The notes: a model not told the origin generated them from the sequence alone. 8,837 bases of DNA from an uncultured Atopobiaceae bacterium (GCA_905233865.1 CAJOGH010000084.1:1-8837); one strand, 5' to 3'; positions 1-7,000 are shown, numbered from the stretch's first letter. A program made the numbers and translations.

Positions 1-1176
1 GTCAATCTCGGGCAGGCCGGCGTTGACGTCTAGCAGCTGCGCGCCCGCGCGGTCCTGCTCGATGGCCTGCCTGAGCGCATAGTCGAGGTTGCCGCTGCGC
101 AGGGCCTCCTTCATCAGGCGCTTGCCCGTGGGGTTGATGCGCTCGCCCACGACACCCACCTGCCCGGGGGCAAGCCGCACCAGGCGCTGGGCGCTGGCCA
201 CCTCAAAGGGGCGGGTGCTGCGGTCGACAAGAGCCCGCTCGTGCGGCTCGGCCGCGTCAAGTGCGGCGCGCAGGCGCTCGATGTGGGCAGGGGTGGTGCC
301 GCAGCAGCCGCCCAGGACACGCACACCAGCTTCGAGCATGGGTGCTACGGCCGTGGCGAAGTCGTCCGGACCTACGGGATAGGTCGCGCGCCCGTCGACG
401 ATCTGGGGCAGGCCGGCGTTGGCCTGTGCCATGACGGGGACGCGCGCGATGGCCGCCATGCGCTCCACGAGCGGCGCGATCTCGGCGGGTCCCAGGCTAC
501 AGTTGATGCCCACGAGGCTCACTCCCAGGCCGGAGAGGGTCGCGGCGGCAACCTCAGGCGTGGTGCCCAGGAAGGTGCGGCCGTCCTCGCCAAAGGTCAT
601 CGTGACCGCAACGGGCAGGTCGCAGTTCTCGCGCACGGCGAGCACGGCCGCCTTGGCCTCGGCGAGGTCGGCCATGGTCTCGACGACCACAAGGTCGGCG
701 CCGTGTGCCTGGGCCGCGGCGGCCTGTTGGGCAAAGAGGTCGTAGGCCTCGTCAAAGGGCATGGTGCCCAGTGGCTCCAAGAGCGCGCCAGTGGGACCGA
801 TGTCGGCGGCCACGAAGCGTGCGCCGGCAGCGCGGGCGCAGGCGATGGCGGCGGCAAAGACCTCGTCCACGCTGGCGTCCACGCCAGCGGCGGCGAGCTT
901 GTGCGCGTTGGCGCCAAAGGTGTTGGTGGTGATCACGTCGGCGCCGGCCTCCACGTAGGCGGCGTGGATGGCGGTGATGGCCTCGGGCTGCGCGAGGTTG
1001 AGCGCCTCGGGGGCGCCAGCCTCGTCCAGCCCACGCTCCTGGAGCTGCGTGCCCATACCCCCGTCAAAGAGGAGCGGGCCGCCGCCCTCGAGGGCATCGC
1101 GCAGCTCGTCGCTGGTCCAGCGTAGCGTCCTCCGGGCGTAGCCGGCGGGGGTGGCGGTAGGTGTGCTCTTATCCAC
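1..1176 (-). CDS. metH: Cobalamin-dependent methionine synthase MetH, N-terminal part (runs off left edge)
   Basis: Transfers the methyl group of methyl-tetrahydrofolate through cobalamin to homocysteine, making methionine in the cytoplasm. The visible 392 residues read through without a stop. Residues about 20-310 are the homocysteine S-methyltransferase barrel: an early FDGGMGT motif (37-43), ITTNTF (82-87), and the zinc ligands Cys226 (INCSLGP) and Cys291-Cys292 (GGCCGTTPAHI). The pterin-binding module begins near residue 343 (GERINPTGKRLMKEAL, then LLDVNAGLPEID) and is cut by the window edge; the cobalamin-binding modules would lie beyond it. I chose the GTG at 1176-1174 because AAGGA lies six bases upstream and the reading frame just before it has no better start. 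The start overlaps the stop of the upstream reactivation gene by 8 bp (GTGGATAA), so the two are probably translationally coupled. Because the reactivation domain is encoded separately, this protein probably lacks it at its C terminus. The family call is firm. Confidence 0.95.
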   Translation of the reverse strand, partial: MDKSTPTATPAGYARRTLRWTSDELRDALEGGGPLLFDGGMGTQLQERGLDEAGAPEALNLAQPEAITAIHAAYVEAGADVITTNTFGANAHKLAAAGVDASVDEVFAAAIACARAAGARFVAADIGPTGALLEPLGTMPFDEAYDLFAQQAAAAQAHGADLVVVETMADLAEAKAAVLAVRENCDLPVAVTMTFGEDGRTFLGTTPEVAAATLSGLGVSLVGINCSLGPAEIAPLVERMAAIARVPVMAQANAGLPQIVDGRATYPVGPDDFATAVAPMLEAGVRVLGGCCGTTPAHIERLRAALDAAEPHERALVDRSTRPFEVASAQRLVRLAPGQVGVVGERINPTGKRLMKEALRSGNLDYALRQAIEQDRAGAQLLDVNAGLPEID

Positions 1177-1873
1177 GGCAGGTCCTTCCCGTGTGTCTGA
1201 TGGTGCAAAAGTCGGCAAGGCCGCACACGCCGCACATGCGGTCCGTGCGGTGCGGCTGGGGCGCGTCCGCCAATCCGATGACGGCGGTCTCGCTCTTGGA
1301 GGGTACCAGCATGTGCGAGGGCGTGGCGTTCATGCCCAGACGCTTGCTCGCGTCCAGCGCTCGCAGGATGCCGTCCTGCACGTCCAAGGGCAGGTCGCCG
1401 TAGCCGGGCGCGAAGCGGTCGGTACAAAAGAGGCCGCGTTGTGCCGCGACCTCCATGACGCGGGCCTCGGCGGCGTCGGCCGCGCGCTCCACGAGCGCGG
1501 ACGCGGCGGCGTCAAAGACGGCCTGGTCAAGGGGGCTCACGATTCCCAGCCGGGTTATCTCTCGCTCGCAGGCCAGTCCCAGCGTGCACGCTACGAGCGC
1601 GACCTGCGTGGAGCCTGCCAGGTGCGCGGCAATGTCATGGCCACGCAGCTCCGGCCCGCCCTCCAGGGTCACGCCTTCGTCGCCCGCGTGGCCTATATCA
1701 AAGATGCGAAAGGTCCCGGCGGGCTGGCAGACGTCCAGGCATCGGTCGATGCCATCGTCTATGCGCGCACTCAGGGCATCGGTCATCTCCTGGCCCGCAT
1801 GGCCCAGGTAGCGAAGCACCTCCGCGCGGTTGACGGACGCTATGTCCCAGCGGGCGACCTCGAGCTCGTGCAT
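1169..1873 (-). CDS. Free-standing methionine synthase reactivation (activation) domain protein
   Basis: A 234-residue cytoplasmic protein homologous to the C-terminal SAM-binding activation domain of MetH, which with an electron donor restores oxidised cob(II)alamin to methylcobalamin. The sequence shows the family core RFAPGYGD (153-160), corresponding to the R-x-x-P-G-Y region that binds S-adenosylmethionine in E. coli MetH. This is followed by an amphipathic stretch and then LVPSKSETAVIG (189-200), the counterpart of the conserved PxxSVSG segment. Unlike the E. coli domain it ends in a cysteine-rich tail: Cys214, Cys217, Cys223 and Cys232. Thermotoga maritima is known to use the same split arrangement (TM0268 MetH and TM0269). 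It starts 11 bp after the metF stop, with a weak AGGA overlapping that stop, and overlaps metH by 8 bp. It is very probably part of one metF-reactivation-metH operon. Confidence 0.88.
   Translation of the reverse strand: MHELEVARWDIASVNRAEVLRYLGHAGQEMTDALSARIDDGIDRCLDVCQPAGTFRIFDIGHAGDEGVTLEGGPELRGHDIAAHLAGSTQVALVACTLGLACEREITRLGIVSPLDQAVFDAAASALVERAADAAEARVMEVAAQRGLFCTDRFAPGYGDLPLDVQDGILRALDASKRLGMNATPSHMLVPSKSETAVIGLADAPQPHRTDRMCGVCGLADFCTIRHTGRTCRG
1183..1187 (-). promoter_or_regulatory. Ribosome binding site that fixes the GTG start of metH
   Basis: On the minus strand the bases read GGGAAGGA, then CCTGCC, then GTG. The AAGGA core is six bases from the GTG at 1176. It sits inside the last codons of the upstream reactivation-domain gene, which fits coupled translation. 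This is what decides the non-ATG start. Confidence 0.7.
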
Positions 1874-1884
1874 GGGGCGTGATC

Positions 1885-2754
1885 CTAGCGCGCGAGGTAG
1901 CCACAGCCCGCGAGCGTGTCATATGCCGCGCGCGCGACGTCCGGGCGGTTCATGGCATACACGTGGCAGCCGTCCACGCCTTCGGCGGCCAGGCCCACGA
2001 GCTGCTCGCAGGCGTAGCGGACGCCGGCCTCACGCATGGCAGCCGGGTCGTCGCCCGCGGCCACAAGGCGCTTGATCACGCGGGCGGGAATGGTGGCGCC
2101 GCAGGTGAAGGCCATGCGCTGGATCTGCTTGACGCTCGTGAAGGGCATCACGCCGCAGCACACGGGGGTCTTGATGCGAGCGCGGTCAGCGGCCTCCCTA
2201 AAGCGCAGGAAGAGATCGTTGTCAAAGAAGAGCTGGGACACGAGGAAGTCGGCGCCAGCGTCGCACTTCATCTTGAGGTGCTCGATGGAGGTGGCAAAGT
2301 CCTCGCACTCCACGTGGCCCTCAAAGTAGCAGGCGGCGCCCACGGACATGCCGGGGCTAACCTCCTTGATGTGACGGATGAGGTCAGAGGCGTAGGCAAA
2401 GTCGCCTTTGGCCTGCCCGGGCGCGCGGTCGCCGCGCAGTGCCAGCACGTTGTGGATACCCGCCTCCTTCAGTTGGGCCAGGAAGGCATCGATCTGGTCG
2501 ACGGTCGTGCCGGCGCAGGTAAGGTGGGCGCAGGTCGTAAGGCCAAGCTCGCGCCTGAGCGCCGATGCCACGCGCACGGTGTTCTCAGAGTTGCCCGACC
2601 CGCCGGCGGAGTAGGTGACGCTCACGAAGTCGGGGGAGAGCTGCGCGAGCTCGCGGCCCATGGAAAGCGCCTGTTCAACGGGAAGGTCTCCCTTGGGAGG
2701 GAACACCTCGACCGAAAACGTCTGCTTGTTCGCCAGGGCCTCGTGGATCCTCAT
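1885..2754 (-). CDS. metF: 5,10-methylenetetrahydrofolate reductase
   Basis: Flavoprotein that reduces 5,10-methylene-THF to 5-methyl-THF, the methyl donor used by the MetH encoded two genes downstream. It is a TIM-barrel protein of about 290 residues, the usual bacterial MetF length without the eukaryotic regulatory domain. Numbering from the upstream ATG at 2760, visible motifs are SVEVFPPK (16-23, containing the catalytic-type Glu18), SVTYSAGGS (47-55), LALRGD (106-111, with the Asp known to touch the flavin), CYFEGH (144-149) and DFLVSQLFFD (171-180, substrate-side Gln). Two starts are possible: ATG at 2760 and ATG two codons later at 2754. AAGGAG lies only one base from the first but seven bases from the second, so I prefer 2754 (protein beginning MRIHEALANKQ). 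It is the first gene of the minus-strand operon. Transcription must start within the 154-bp divergent spacer or further right. Confidence 0.95.
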   Translation of the reverse strand: MRIHEALANKQTFSVEVFPPKGDLPVEQALSMGRELAQLSPDFVSVTYSAGGSGNSENTVRVASALRRELGLTTCAHLTCAGTTVDQIDAFLAQLKEAGIHNVLALRGDRAPGQAKGDFAYASDLIRHIKEVSPGMSVGAACYFEGHVECEDFATSIEHLKMKCDAGADFLVSQLFFDNDLFLRFREAADRARIKTPVCCGVMPFTSVKQIQRMAFTCGATIPARVIKRLVAAGDDPAAMREAGVRYACEQLVGLAAEGVDGCHVYAMNRPDVARAAYDTLAGCGYLAR

Positions 2755-2761
2755 TGCCATG

Positions 2762-2767
2762 CTCCTT
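2762..2767 (-). promoter_or_regulatory. Ribosome binding site of metF favouring the second ATG
   Basis: The minus strand reads AAGGAG-C-ATG-GCA-ATG. One base between the Shine-Dalgarno core and the first ATG is too short for efficient initiation, whereas the ATG at 2754 has a standard seven-base spacer. Confidence 0.65.
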
Positions 2768-2803
2768 GTCGTCAGCTCTTATCGGCTTGGTCCTGCTCCT
2801 CAT

Positions 2804-2828
2804 ATGCGCATGAGATGCTTGTGCGCAT
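2804..2828. repeat. Two copies of an ATGCGCAT-type palindrome in the metF leader/promoter region
   Basis: A perfect 8-bp palindrome ATGCGCAT lies at 2804-2811, itself flanked by CTCAT (2799-2803) and ATGAG close by (2810-2814). A second copy, GTGCGCAT (7 of 8 matching), lies at 2821-2828. The two centres are 17 bp apart. The second copy touches the candidate metF -10 box. This could be a regulator binding site for the methionine operon, but the motif is short and the regulator is unknown. Confidence 0.3.
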
Positions 2829-2832
2829 TTTA
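2827..2832 (-). promoter_or_regulatory. Candidate -10 box for the metF operon (weak)
   Basis: On the minus strand this reads TAAAAT, five of six bases of the consensus. It lies about 70 bases upstream of the metF start, in the A/T-rich part of the spacer. I see no good -35 at 16-18 bases, so the call is tentative. Confidence 0.25.
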
Positions 2833-2848
2833 AGCCAGGGCGTCACAT

Positions 2849-2878
2849 TTGAGACTTTTGTAGCAAAAGCGTTATAAT
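2849..2878 (+). promoter_or_regulatory. Sigma-70/sigma-A type promoter of the exporter operon
   Basis: The -35 box TTGAGA (2849-2854, five of six consensus bases) and a perfect -10 box TATAAT (2873-2878) are separated by 18 bp. They stand in a locally A/T-rich stretch, against a very G/C-rich background. The predicted transcription start is near 2885, leaving a short leader of about 30 bases before the adaptor 1 ATG. No obvious operator overlaps it, so it looks like a strong housekeeping promoter. Confidence 0.8.
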
Positions 2879-2914
2879 GCGACAGTTGTACCTGAAACTA
2901 TCGGGGGTTTCTCA

Positions 2915-4240
2915 ATGAAAGACCTCTTTACCGCGCTGCGTGAGCGCGTTTCAAAGCTCACGCGTGCGCAGATTGCCATAATCGTAGCCGTAGTCGTAGC
3001 ACTCGTCGCTGCCATCATCATTGCTATCGTCCTCGCGGGCTCTGGTGGCAACCCTGTGTACGTGCAGAAGGTCGACGAGGTCAGCCTTGGCACGCGCAAC
3101 ACGGGCTTTACCAACCGCTATGGCGCGGTCGCGGAGTCCAGCAAGGACGACATCGTCAAGTTTGACACCAAGCGCAAGCTGGGCGAGTGCAAGGTTACCC
3201 TGGGCACCCACGTGACCAAGGATCAGGAGCTCTTTACCTACAACATCGACAACATCGACCTTGAGATCGAGCTGGCGCAGGTCGAGCTCGATCAGGCCAA
3301 CCGTACCCTGCAGGGTGCCACCACCGACTCTGCCCGCAGCACCGCCCAGGCGGATGTCAACTCCAAGCAGGGCACGCTCGACGGCCTCAAGAAGCTCAAG
3401 GAGGACCCCACCGTCCGCTCACCGGCGGCCGGCACCATCACCAACATCGCCGACCTGGAGACCGCCGCAGCCGGCACCGATGGCACCACCAACTACATCA
3501 CGATTCTCGCTGACGGCAACCTTCGCATCAAGGGCAAGGTCAGCGAGCAGAACGTGGCGATGCTCACCGCGGGCACCAGCGTGATTGTCCGCTCGCGCGT
3601 GGACACTAGCGTCACCTGGAACGGTACGATCTCCTCCATCGAGACCGCGCCCTCCAACGACCTCGCCAACGCCTCCGCCGGCTCGAGCCTGGCTGCCGAC
3701 TACGCCAGCACCACGGGCACGGGTACCTCGACCTCGACCCAGAGCGCCGGCGCCTCCAACTACTCCTTCTACGTCCAGCTCGACAACGCCCGCGGCATCC
3801 TGCTGGGCCAGCACGTGACCGTCGAGCTCGCCGGCGGCACCTCGGGTCACGAGGGCGTCTGGCTGCCCAGCGGCTGGATCGTCTGGGACGGCGACTCCAC
3901 CTACGCCTGGGCCTGCACGGCCGAGGGCGCGCGCCTGGAGCGTCGTGGCATCCAGCTGGGCGACTACGACGAGCTGCTTGACGCCTACGAGATCAAGAGC
4001 GGCATCTCCGCCACCGACTACCTCGCCTGGCCCGACAACACCTGCCGCGCCGGCGCGCCCACCACGACCGACTACTCGGTTGTCGAGCGCGCGCAGACCG
4101 GTGCTGCCACGACCGCCGAGGCCGGCGTCTACGACACGGACACCTCCACGCAGGACACCAGCGTGAGCACGACGGGCAACTCCAACCTGGTTGGGAATGT
4201 CACCTCGGGGCTCAATGCGGCCGTCCCCGTTCAGGAGTAG
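2915..4240 (+). CDS. HlyD/MacA-type membrane fusion (adaptor) protein 1 of a MacB-like exporter
   Basis: A 441-residue protein anchored by one N-terminal membrane helix (about 19-41, preceded by basic residues), with the rest outside the membrane. It should link to the MacB-type permease encoded three genes on. Order of parts: the first half of a lipoyl-like domain (about 88-109, LGTHVTKDQELFTYN); a short helical hairpin (about 112-162); the second lipoyl half (VRSPAAGTITNI, 167-178); and a beta-barrel (LRIKGKVSEQNVAML onward, about 203-305). The barrel is interrupted by a Ser/Thr/Ala/Gly-rich linker (about 247-282). After it come a membrane-proximal-like domain (GVWLPSGWIVWDGD and on) and a Ser/Thr-rich disordered tail (about 390-441). 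The hairpin is short, as expected where no outer-membrane channel must be reached. A GGGGG run (2903-2907) precedes the ATG as a weak ribosome site. It is the first gene after the strong promoter. The substrate is unknown. Confidence 0.85.
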   Translation: MKDLFTALRERVSKLTRAQIAIIVAVVVALVAAIIIAIVLAGSGGNPVYVQKVDEVSLGTRNTGFTNRYGAVAESSKDDIVKFDTKRKLGECKVTLGTHVTKDQELFTYNIDNIDLEIELAQVELDQANRTLQGATTDSARSTAQADVNSKQGTLDGLKKLKEDPTVRSPAAGTITNIADLETAAAGTDGTTNYITILADGNLRIKGKVSEQNVAMLTAGTSVIVRSRVDTSVTWNGTISSIETAPSNDLANASAGSSLAADYASTTGTGTSTSTQSAGASNYSFYVQLDNARGILLGQHVTVELAGGTSGHEGVWLPSGWIVWDGDSTYAWACTAEGARLERRGIQLGDYDELLDAYEIKSGISATDYLAWPDNTCRAGAPTTTDYSVVERAQTGAATTAEAGVYDTDTSTQDTSVSTTGNSNLVGNVTSGLNAAVPVQE

Positions 4241-4248
4241 CGCGGCGC

Positions 4249-4815
4249 ATGAGGCACTTCCGCGACATAACAAAGGACGAGCTGCAGGAGGAGATTGCTG
4301 CGGCCATGTCGCCTGAGGACCAGGATCGCGCGACCGACTACTTCGAGGGCGCCACCCCCGTCGACGAGGTCACCGAGCCCGAGCCCCAGGTCGACAAGAG
4401 CGCGGAGACTGCGGCTCCCTCGCAGGGCGCGCCGGCCCACGTTGCCCCCGCGGCACCGCTGCGCAGGCTCATCGCCCGTCGCGCGCCTGAGCTCAACGCC
4501 GGCAAGCCGGCGCCGCTCGCGCTCCACTCGGCCGCGCCCACGCCGCTTCTTGGCCAGTCCGCAGACGTTGATGCCACCTCCGAGCGCCCGCTCGTCGAGG
4601 GCATCGTCCCCATCCAGACGGTCACGCCCGAGGTGGACCCCAACGTCACGCAGACCCTCGAGGCGCTTCCGCATGCCATGGGCGCCACGTGTACAAGAGC
4701 TTTGGCGAGGGCGATCTTGCCGTGCACGTGCTCCACGACATCCAGATGTGCGTCATGCCTGGCGAGTACGTGGCCATCATGGGCCCCTCAGGCTCCGGCA
4801 AGACGACCCTCATGA
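4249..4815 (+). CDS. N-terminal extension of the exporter ATPase, separated from the core by a frameshift
   Basis: This frame opens with ATG eight bases after the adaptor 1 stop; AGGAG (4233-4237) inside the end of that gene could serve as its ribosome site. The first 145 or so codons show the same strong G/C third-position bias as the neighbours, so they look truly coding. They give an acidic amphipathic start (MRHFRDITKDELQEEI, then SPEDQDRATDYFEGATPVDEV) followed by an Ala/Pro-rich, probably disordered stretch with no recognisable fold. From about 4687 the codons turn atypical (TGT ACA AGA GCT TTG), while ABC-ATPase sequence appears in the frame shifted by -1. The remaining codons up to the TGA at 4813 are therefore probably not native. 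The likeliest reading is a single gene from 4249 to 5348 with a one-base loss (or 3n+1 bases) near 4680-4689. The cause could be mutation, sequencing error or, less likely, recoding. I know no function for the extension. Confidence 0.6.
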   Translation: MRHFRDITKDELQEEIAAAMSPEDQDRATDYFEGATPVDEVTEPEPQVDKSAETAAPSQGAPAHVAPAAPLRRLIARRAPELNAGKPAPLALHSAAPTPLLGQSADVDATSERPLVEGIVPIQTVTPEVDPNVTQTLEALPHAMGATCTRALARAILPCTCSTTSRCASCLASTWPSWAPQAPARRPS

Positions 4816-5348
4816 ACATCATCGGTTGCTTGGACGTGCCCACGAGCGGCACGTACCTCCTGGATGGCGAGGACGTGAGCGGTCTGGACGACCGCGGGCT
4901 GTCGTCGCTGCGCAACCGCAAGCTCGGCTTCGTGTTCCAGAACTTCAACCTGCTTCCGCGTGAGACCGCCGTGGAGAACGTTGCCCTGCCCCTGCTGTAT
5001 GCCGGCGTGAGCCGAGCCGAGCGCCTGGAGCGCGCCGCCGAGGCGCTGCGCAGCGTCGGCCTCGGTGACCGTCTTGACTTCCTGCCCACCCAGCTGTCGG
5101 GCGGCCAGTCCCAGCGCGTGGCCATCGCCCGCGCCATGGTCGGCCACCCCGAGCTTCTGCTGGCCGACGAGCCCACGGGCGCGCTTGACTCCGCCTCGGG
5201 CGAGCAGATCATGCAGATCTTTGACGACCTCAACGCTGCGGGCGTGACCATCGTGATGATCACCCACGAGTCCGAGGTCGCCGAGCACGCGCACCGTACC
5301 ATGAGCATTCTGGACGGTCGCCTCGGCTTTGTCGGGGGTGAGCAGTGA
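4689..5348 (+). CDS. MacB/LolD/YknY-type ABC transporter ATP-binding protein (core)
   Basis: Cytoplasmic ATPase that drives the FtsX-type permease encoded at 7013. Numbering from the GTG at 4689, all motifs are intact: Walker A GPSGSGKT (32-39), Q-loop FVFQNFNLLP (81-90, Gln84), signature LSGGQSQRVAIARA (136-149), Walker B LLLADE (156-161), D-loop ALD (165-167) and H-loop His193 (ITHE). The GEGDLAVHVLHDI segment and the IIGCLD after Walker A are typical of the MacB/LolD subfamily. The reading frame begins too late: the first beta-strand normally before YKSFG is missing. The only in-frame start is this GTG, which has no ribosome site. The frame is closed upstream by TGA at 4569. The coding sequence therefore almost certainly continues from the frame starting at 4249. 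The stop overlaps the next start (TGATG), so adaptor 2 is translationally coupled. Confidence 0.93.
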   Translation: MYKSFGEGDLAVHVLHDIQMCVMPGEYVAIMGPSGSGKTTLMNIIGCLDVPTSGTYLLDGEDVSGLDDRGLSSLRNRKLGFVFQNFNLLPRETAVENVALPLLYAGVSRAERLERAAEALRSVGLGDRLDFLPTQLSGGQSQRVAIARAMVGHPELLLADEPTGALDSASGEQIMQIFDDLNAAGVTIVMITHESEVAEHAHRTMSILDGRLGFVGGEQ

Positions 5349-7000
5349 TGGACAAAACCATGCGCCGCCGCCTCATCATCGCAGGCATCATTGCCGGTGT
5401 CGTCATCCTCGTTGCCCTGGGCATCTTTGCCTGGCGCGAGGCCAACCGCAAGCCGGTCGAGGTCTATCCCGTCTCCAACGTGCAGACGAGCTACTACAGC
5501 AACTCAAGCAAGCTGGCTGGTGCCGTGACGCGCGGCAACGTGCAGACCGTGAACAAGAACGCCTCCAACGTGACGGACGTTCGCGTCAAGACGGGCGACC
5601 ACGTGAACGTCGGCGACGTGCTCATGACCTATGACCCCGCGTCGCTCAACCAGACGCTCTCGGCTGACCAGGCCCGCATCGCCTCGGCTGAGTCCAAGGT
5701 GAGCTCGGCCTCTACCGCGCTCGCCACCTACCGCTCGCTCAGGCCCTCCGAGGACCGTCCCTCGTCCGAGCCCGAGGCGGTTGACAACGGCGAACTCCAG
5801 ACGGTCTCTGTCATAGATGGCCTTGGCAACCCGACCGATGTGACGTCCACGGCCTACGGCAACCTCAAGACTTATGCGTGCACCTTTGACACCGTTATCC
5901 GCGCGAGCGCCCTCAATGAGCTGGCGGCGGGCACGGACGGTGTGGAGCTGCAGCTCTACATGCAGAGCGGCGGCGACTGGACCCTCTACGGCTCTTGGGC
6001 CATCGATCCCGCTGACGTGAGCTCCACCCTCTCCAAGCAGGGCAAGTCGACGGTCACTGACGACTGGACCATCGGCAAGGGCGTCTCTCCGACCGCGATG
6101 GGCGCGGTGCTCAACACCTCTGAGGTCGACGTGACCTACGGCACGCTCGTGCCCTGCACGCCCACGGCCTACCAGCGCTACTCCTATGTGAACCACAACC
6201 CCGAGTCGTCGTCCAACCCCAATGACTACGTCTACAGCTCCTCGCAGCTCGCCACGCTCATCCAGAACGCCGCCAACGAGGTGGAGGATGCGCAGCTGGA
6301 GCTCAGGAAGGCCCGCGTGACCTACGAACTGGACCGCGCCACGGGTGACAACGGCGAGGTCAAGGCCACGGTCGCCGGCACCGTCAAGGTCAATGGTGAC
6401 CCCAAGACCGCCACGCAGGGCACTGCGGTGATCACGGTCGAGGGTGCCCAGGACTACGACGTGACGGTCTATCTGGACGAGTACAGCCTGGGCCGCTGCC
6501 GCGTGGGCGACATCTACTCTGCCTATGCCTACGAGTCGGCCTCTACCGTCACGATCGAGGTCACGTCCAAGGGCAACACGCCCGCTGCCGGCGACTGGTC
6601 CATGGGCGGAACGACCTCGGCCATCATGACCTACTATCCCGTCACCTGCCACGTGGTCGACACGGCCACCAGCCTCAAGGTGGGGGAGTACTGTGACATC
6701 ACGCCTATCGCCAGCGTGGGCGAGACCGCTGCCGACTCCACCGACATCTACCTGCCCCTCATGTACGTGAGGCGCGAGGAGTCCACCGGCAGGCGCTACG
6801 TCATGGCAGCCACTGCCGCCAACCGTCTGGAAAAGCGTTACGTGACCTGTGGCGTCATCCAGTGGGGTACCGACATCCAGGTGACCGAGGGGCTCACCGT
6901 CGACGACCGCATCGCCTTCCCCTATGGTGACGGCGAGCTCGCAGGACAGCCCACGACCGATGCCGACCGTCCGGTCGACACCGAGGACACGACCGTTTAG
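5348..7000 (+). CDS. HlyD-type adaptor protein 2 with a large insert in its hairpin
   Basis: A 550-residue second membrane fusion protein of the same exporter. One N-terminal membrane helix (about 9-28, after MDKTMRRR) anchors it. The first lipoyl half is VTDVRVKTGDHVNVGDVLMTYD (75-96), and a helix follows (about 98-131). Instead of turning straight back, the chain carries an insert of roughly 165 residues (about 132-296) with beta-type sequence (LKTYACTFDTVIRASALNEL, VELQLYMQSGGDWTLYGSW). Then come the return helix (about 298-330), the second lipoyl half (VKATVAGTVKVNG, 338-350), a beta-barrel (about 366-455), a membrane-proximal-like region and an acidic tail. I chose the ATG at 5348, which overlaps the ATPase stop as TGATG; GGGGGTGA (5334-5341) lies six bases upstream. 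A GTG three bases earlier is possible but less well placed. It is not a near copy of adaptor 1, so the two probably have different roles. Confidence 0.83.
   Translation: MDKTMRRRLIIAGIIAGVVILVALGIFAWREANRKPVEVYPVSNVQTSYYSNSSKLAGAVTRGNVQTVNKNASNVTDVRVKTGDHVNVGDVLMTYDPASLNQTLSADQARIASAESKVSSASTALATYRSLRPSEDRPSSEPEAVDNGELQTVSVIDGLGNPTDVTSTAYGNLKTYACTFDTVIRASALNELAAGTDGVELQLYMQSGGDWTLYGSWAIDPADVSSTLSKQGKSTVTDDWTIGKGVSPTAMGAVLNTSEVDVTYGTLVPCTPTAYQRYSYVNHNPESSSNPNDYVYSSSQLATLIQNAANEVEDAQLELRKARVTYELDRATGDNGEVKATVAGTVKVNGDPKTATQGTAVITVEGAQDYDVTVYLDEYSLGRCRVGDIYSAYAYESASTVTIEVTSKGNTPAAGDWSMGGTTSAIMTYYPVTCHVVDTATSLKVGEYCDITPIASVGETAADSTDIYLPLMYVRREESTGRRYVMAATAANRLEKRYVTCGVIQWGTDIQVTEGLTVDDRIAFPYGDGELAGQPTTDADRPVDTEDTTV

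Noticed and set aside
241..1125. 294-codon plus-strand frame over the metH fragment
   Set aside because: It is antisense to a clear homocysteine methyltransferase domain. The product is Gly/His/Val-rich with no fold, so it is a codon-bias shadow.
1879..2877. 332-codon plus-strand frame over metF, reaching the divergent spacer
   Set aside because: Antisense to an unmistakable MetF. It would even end over the exporter's -10 box. No domain and no sensible ribosome site.
3419..4273. 284-codon minus-strand frame over adaptor 1
   Set aside because: Gly/Val/Arg-rich antisense shadow of the HlyD-type gene, with no family resemblance.
4678..4692. Programmed -1 frameshifting as the way the ATPase gene is read
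   Set aside because: The bases around the join (ATG GGC GCC ACG) contain no X-XXY-YYZ slippery heptamer, and I see no clear downstream pseudoknot. Mutation or sequencing error is more likely, though recoding cannot be formally excluded.
2915..7000. Adaptors 1 and 2 as a recent tandem duplication
   Set aside because: They differ in length, hairpin, linker and tail, and share only general family landmarks. If they are paralogues, the split is old.
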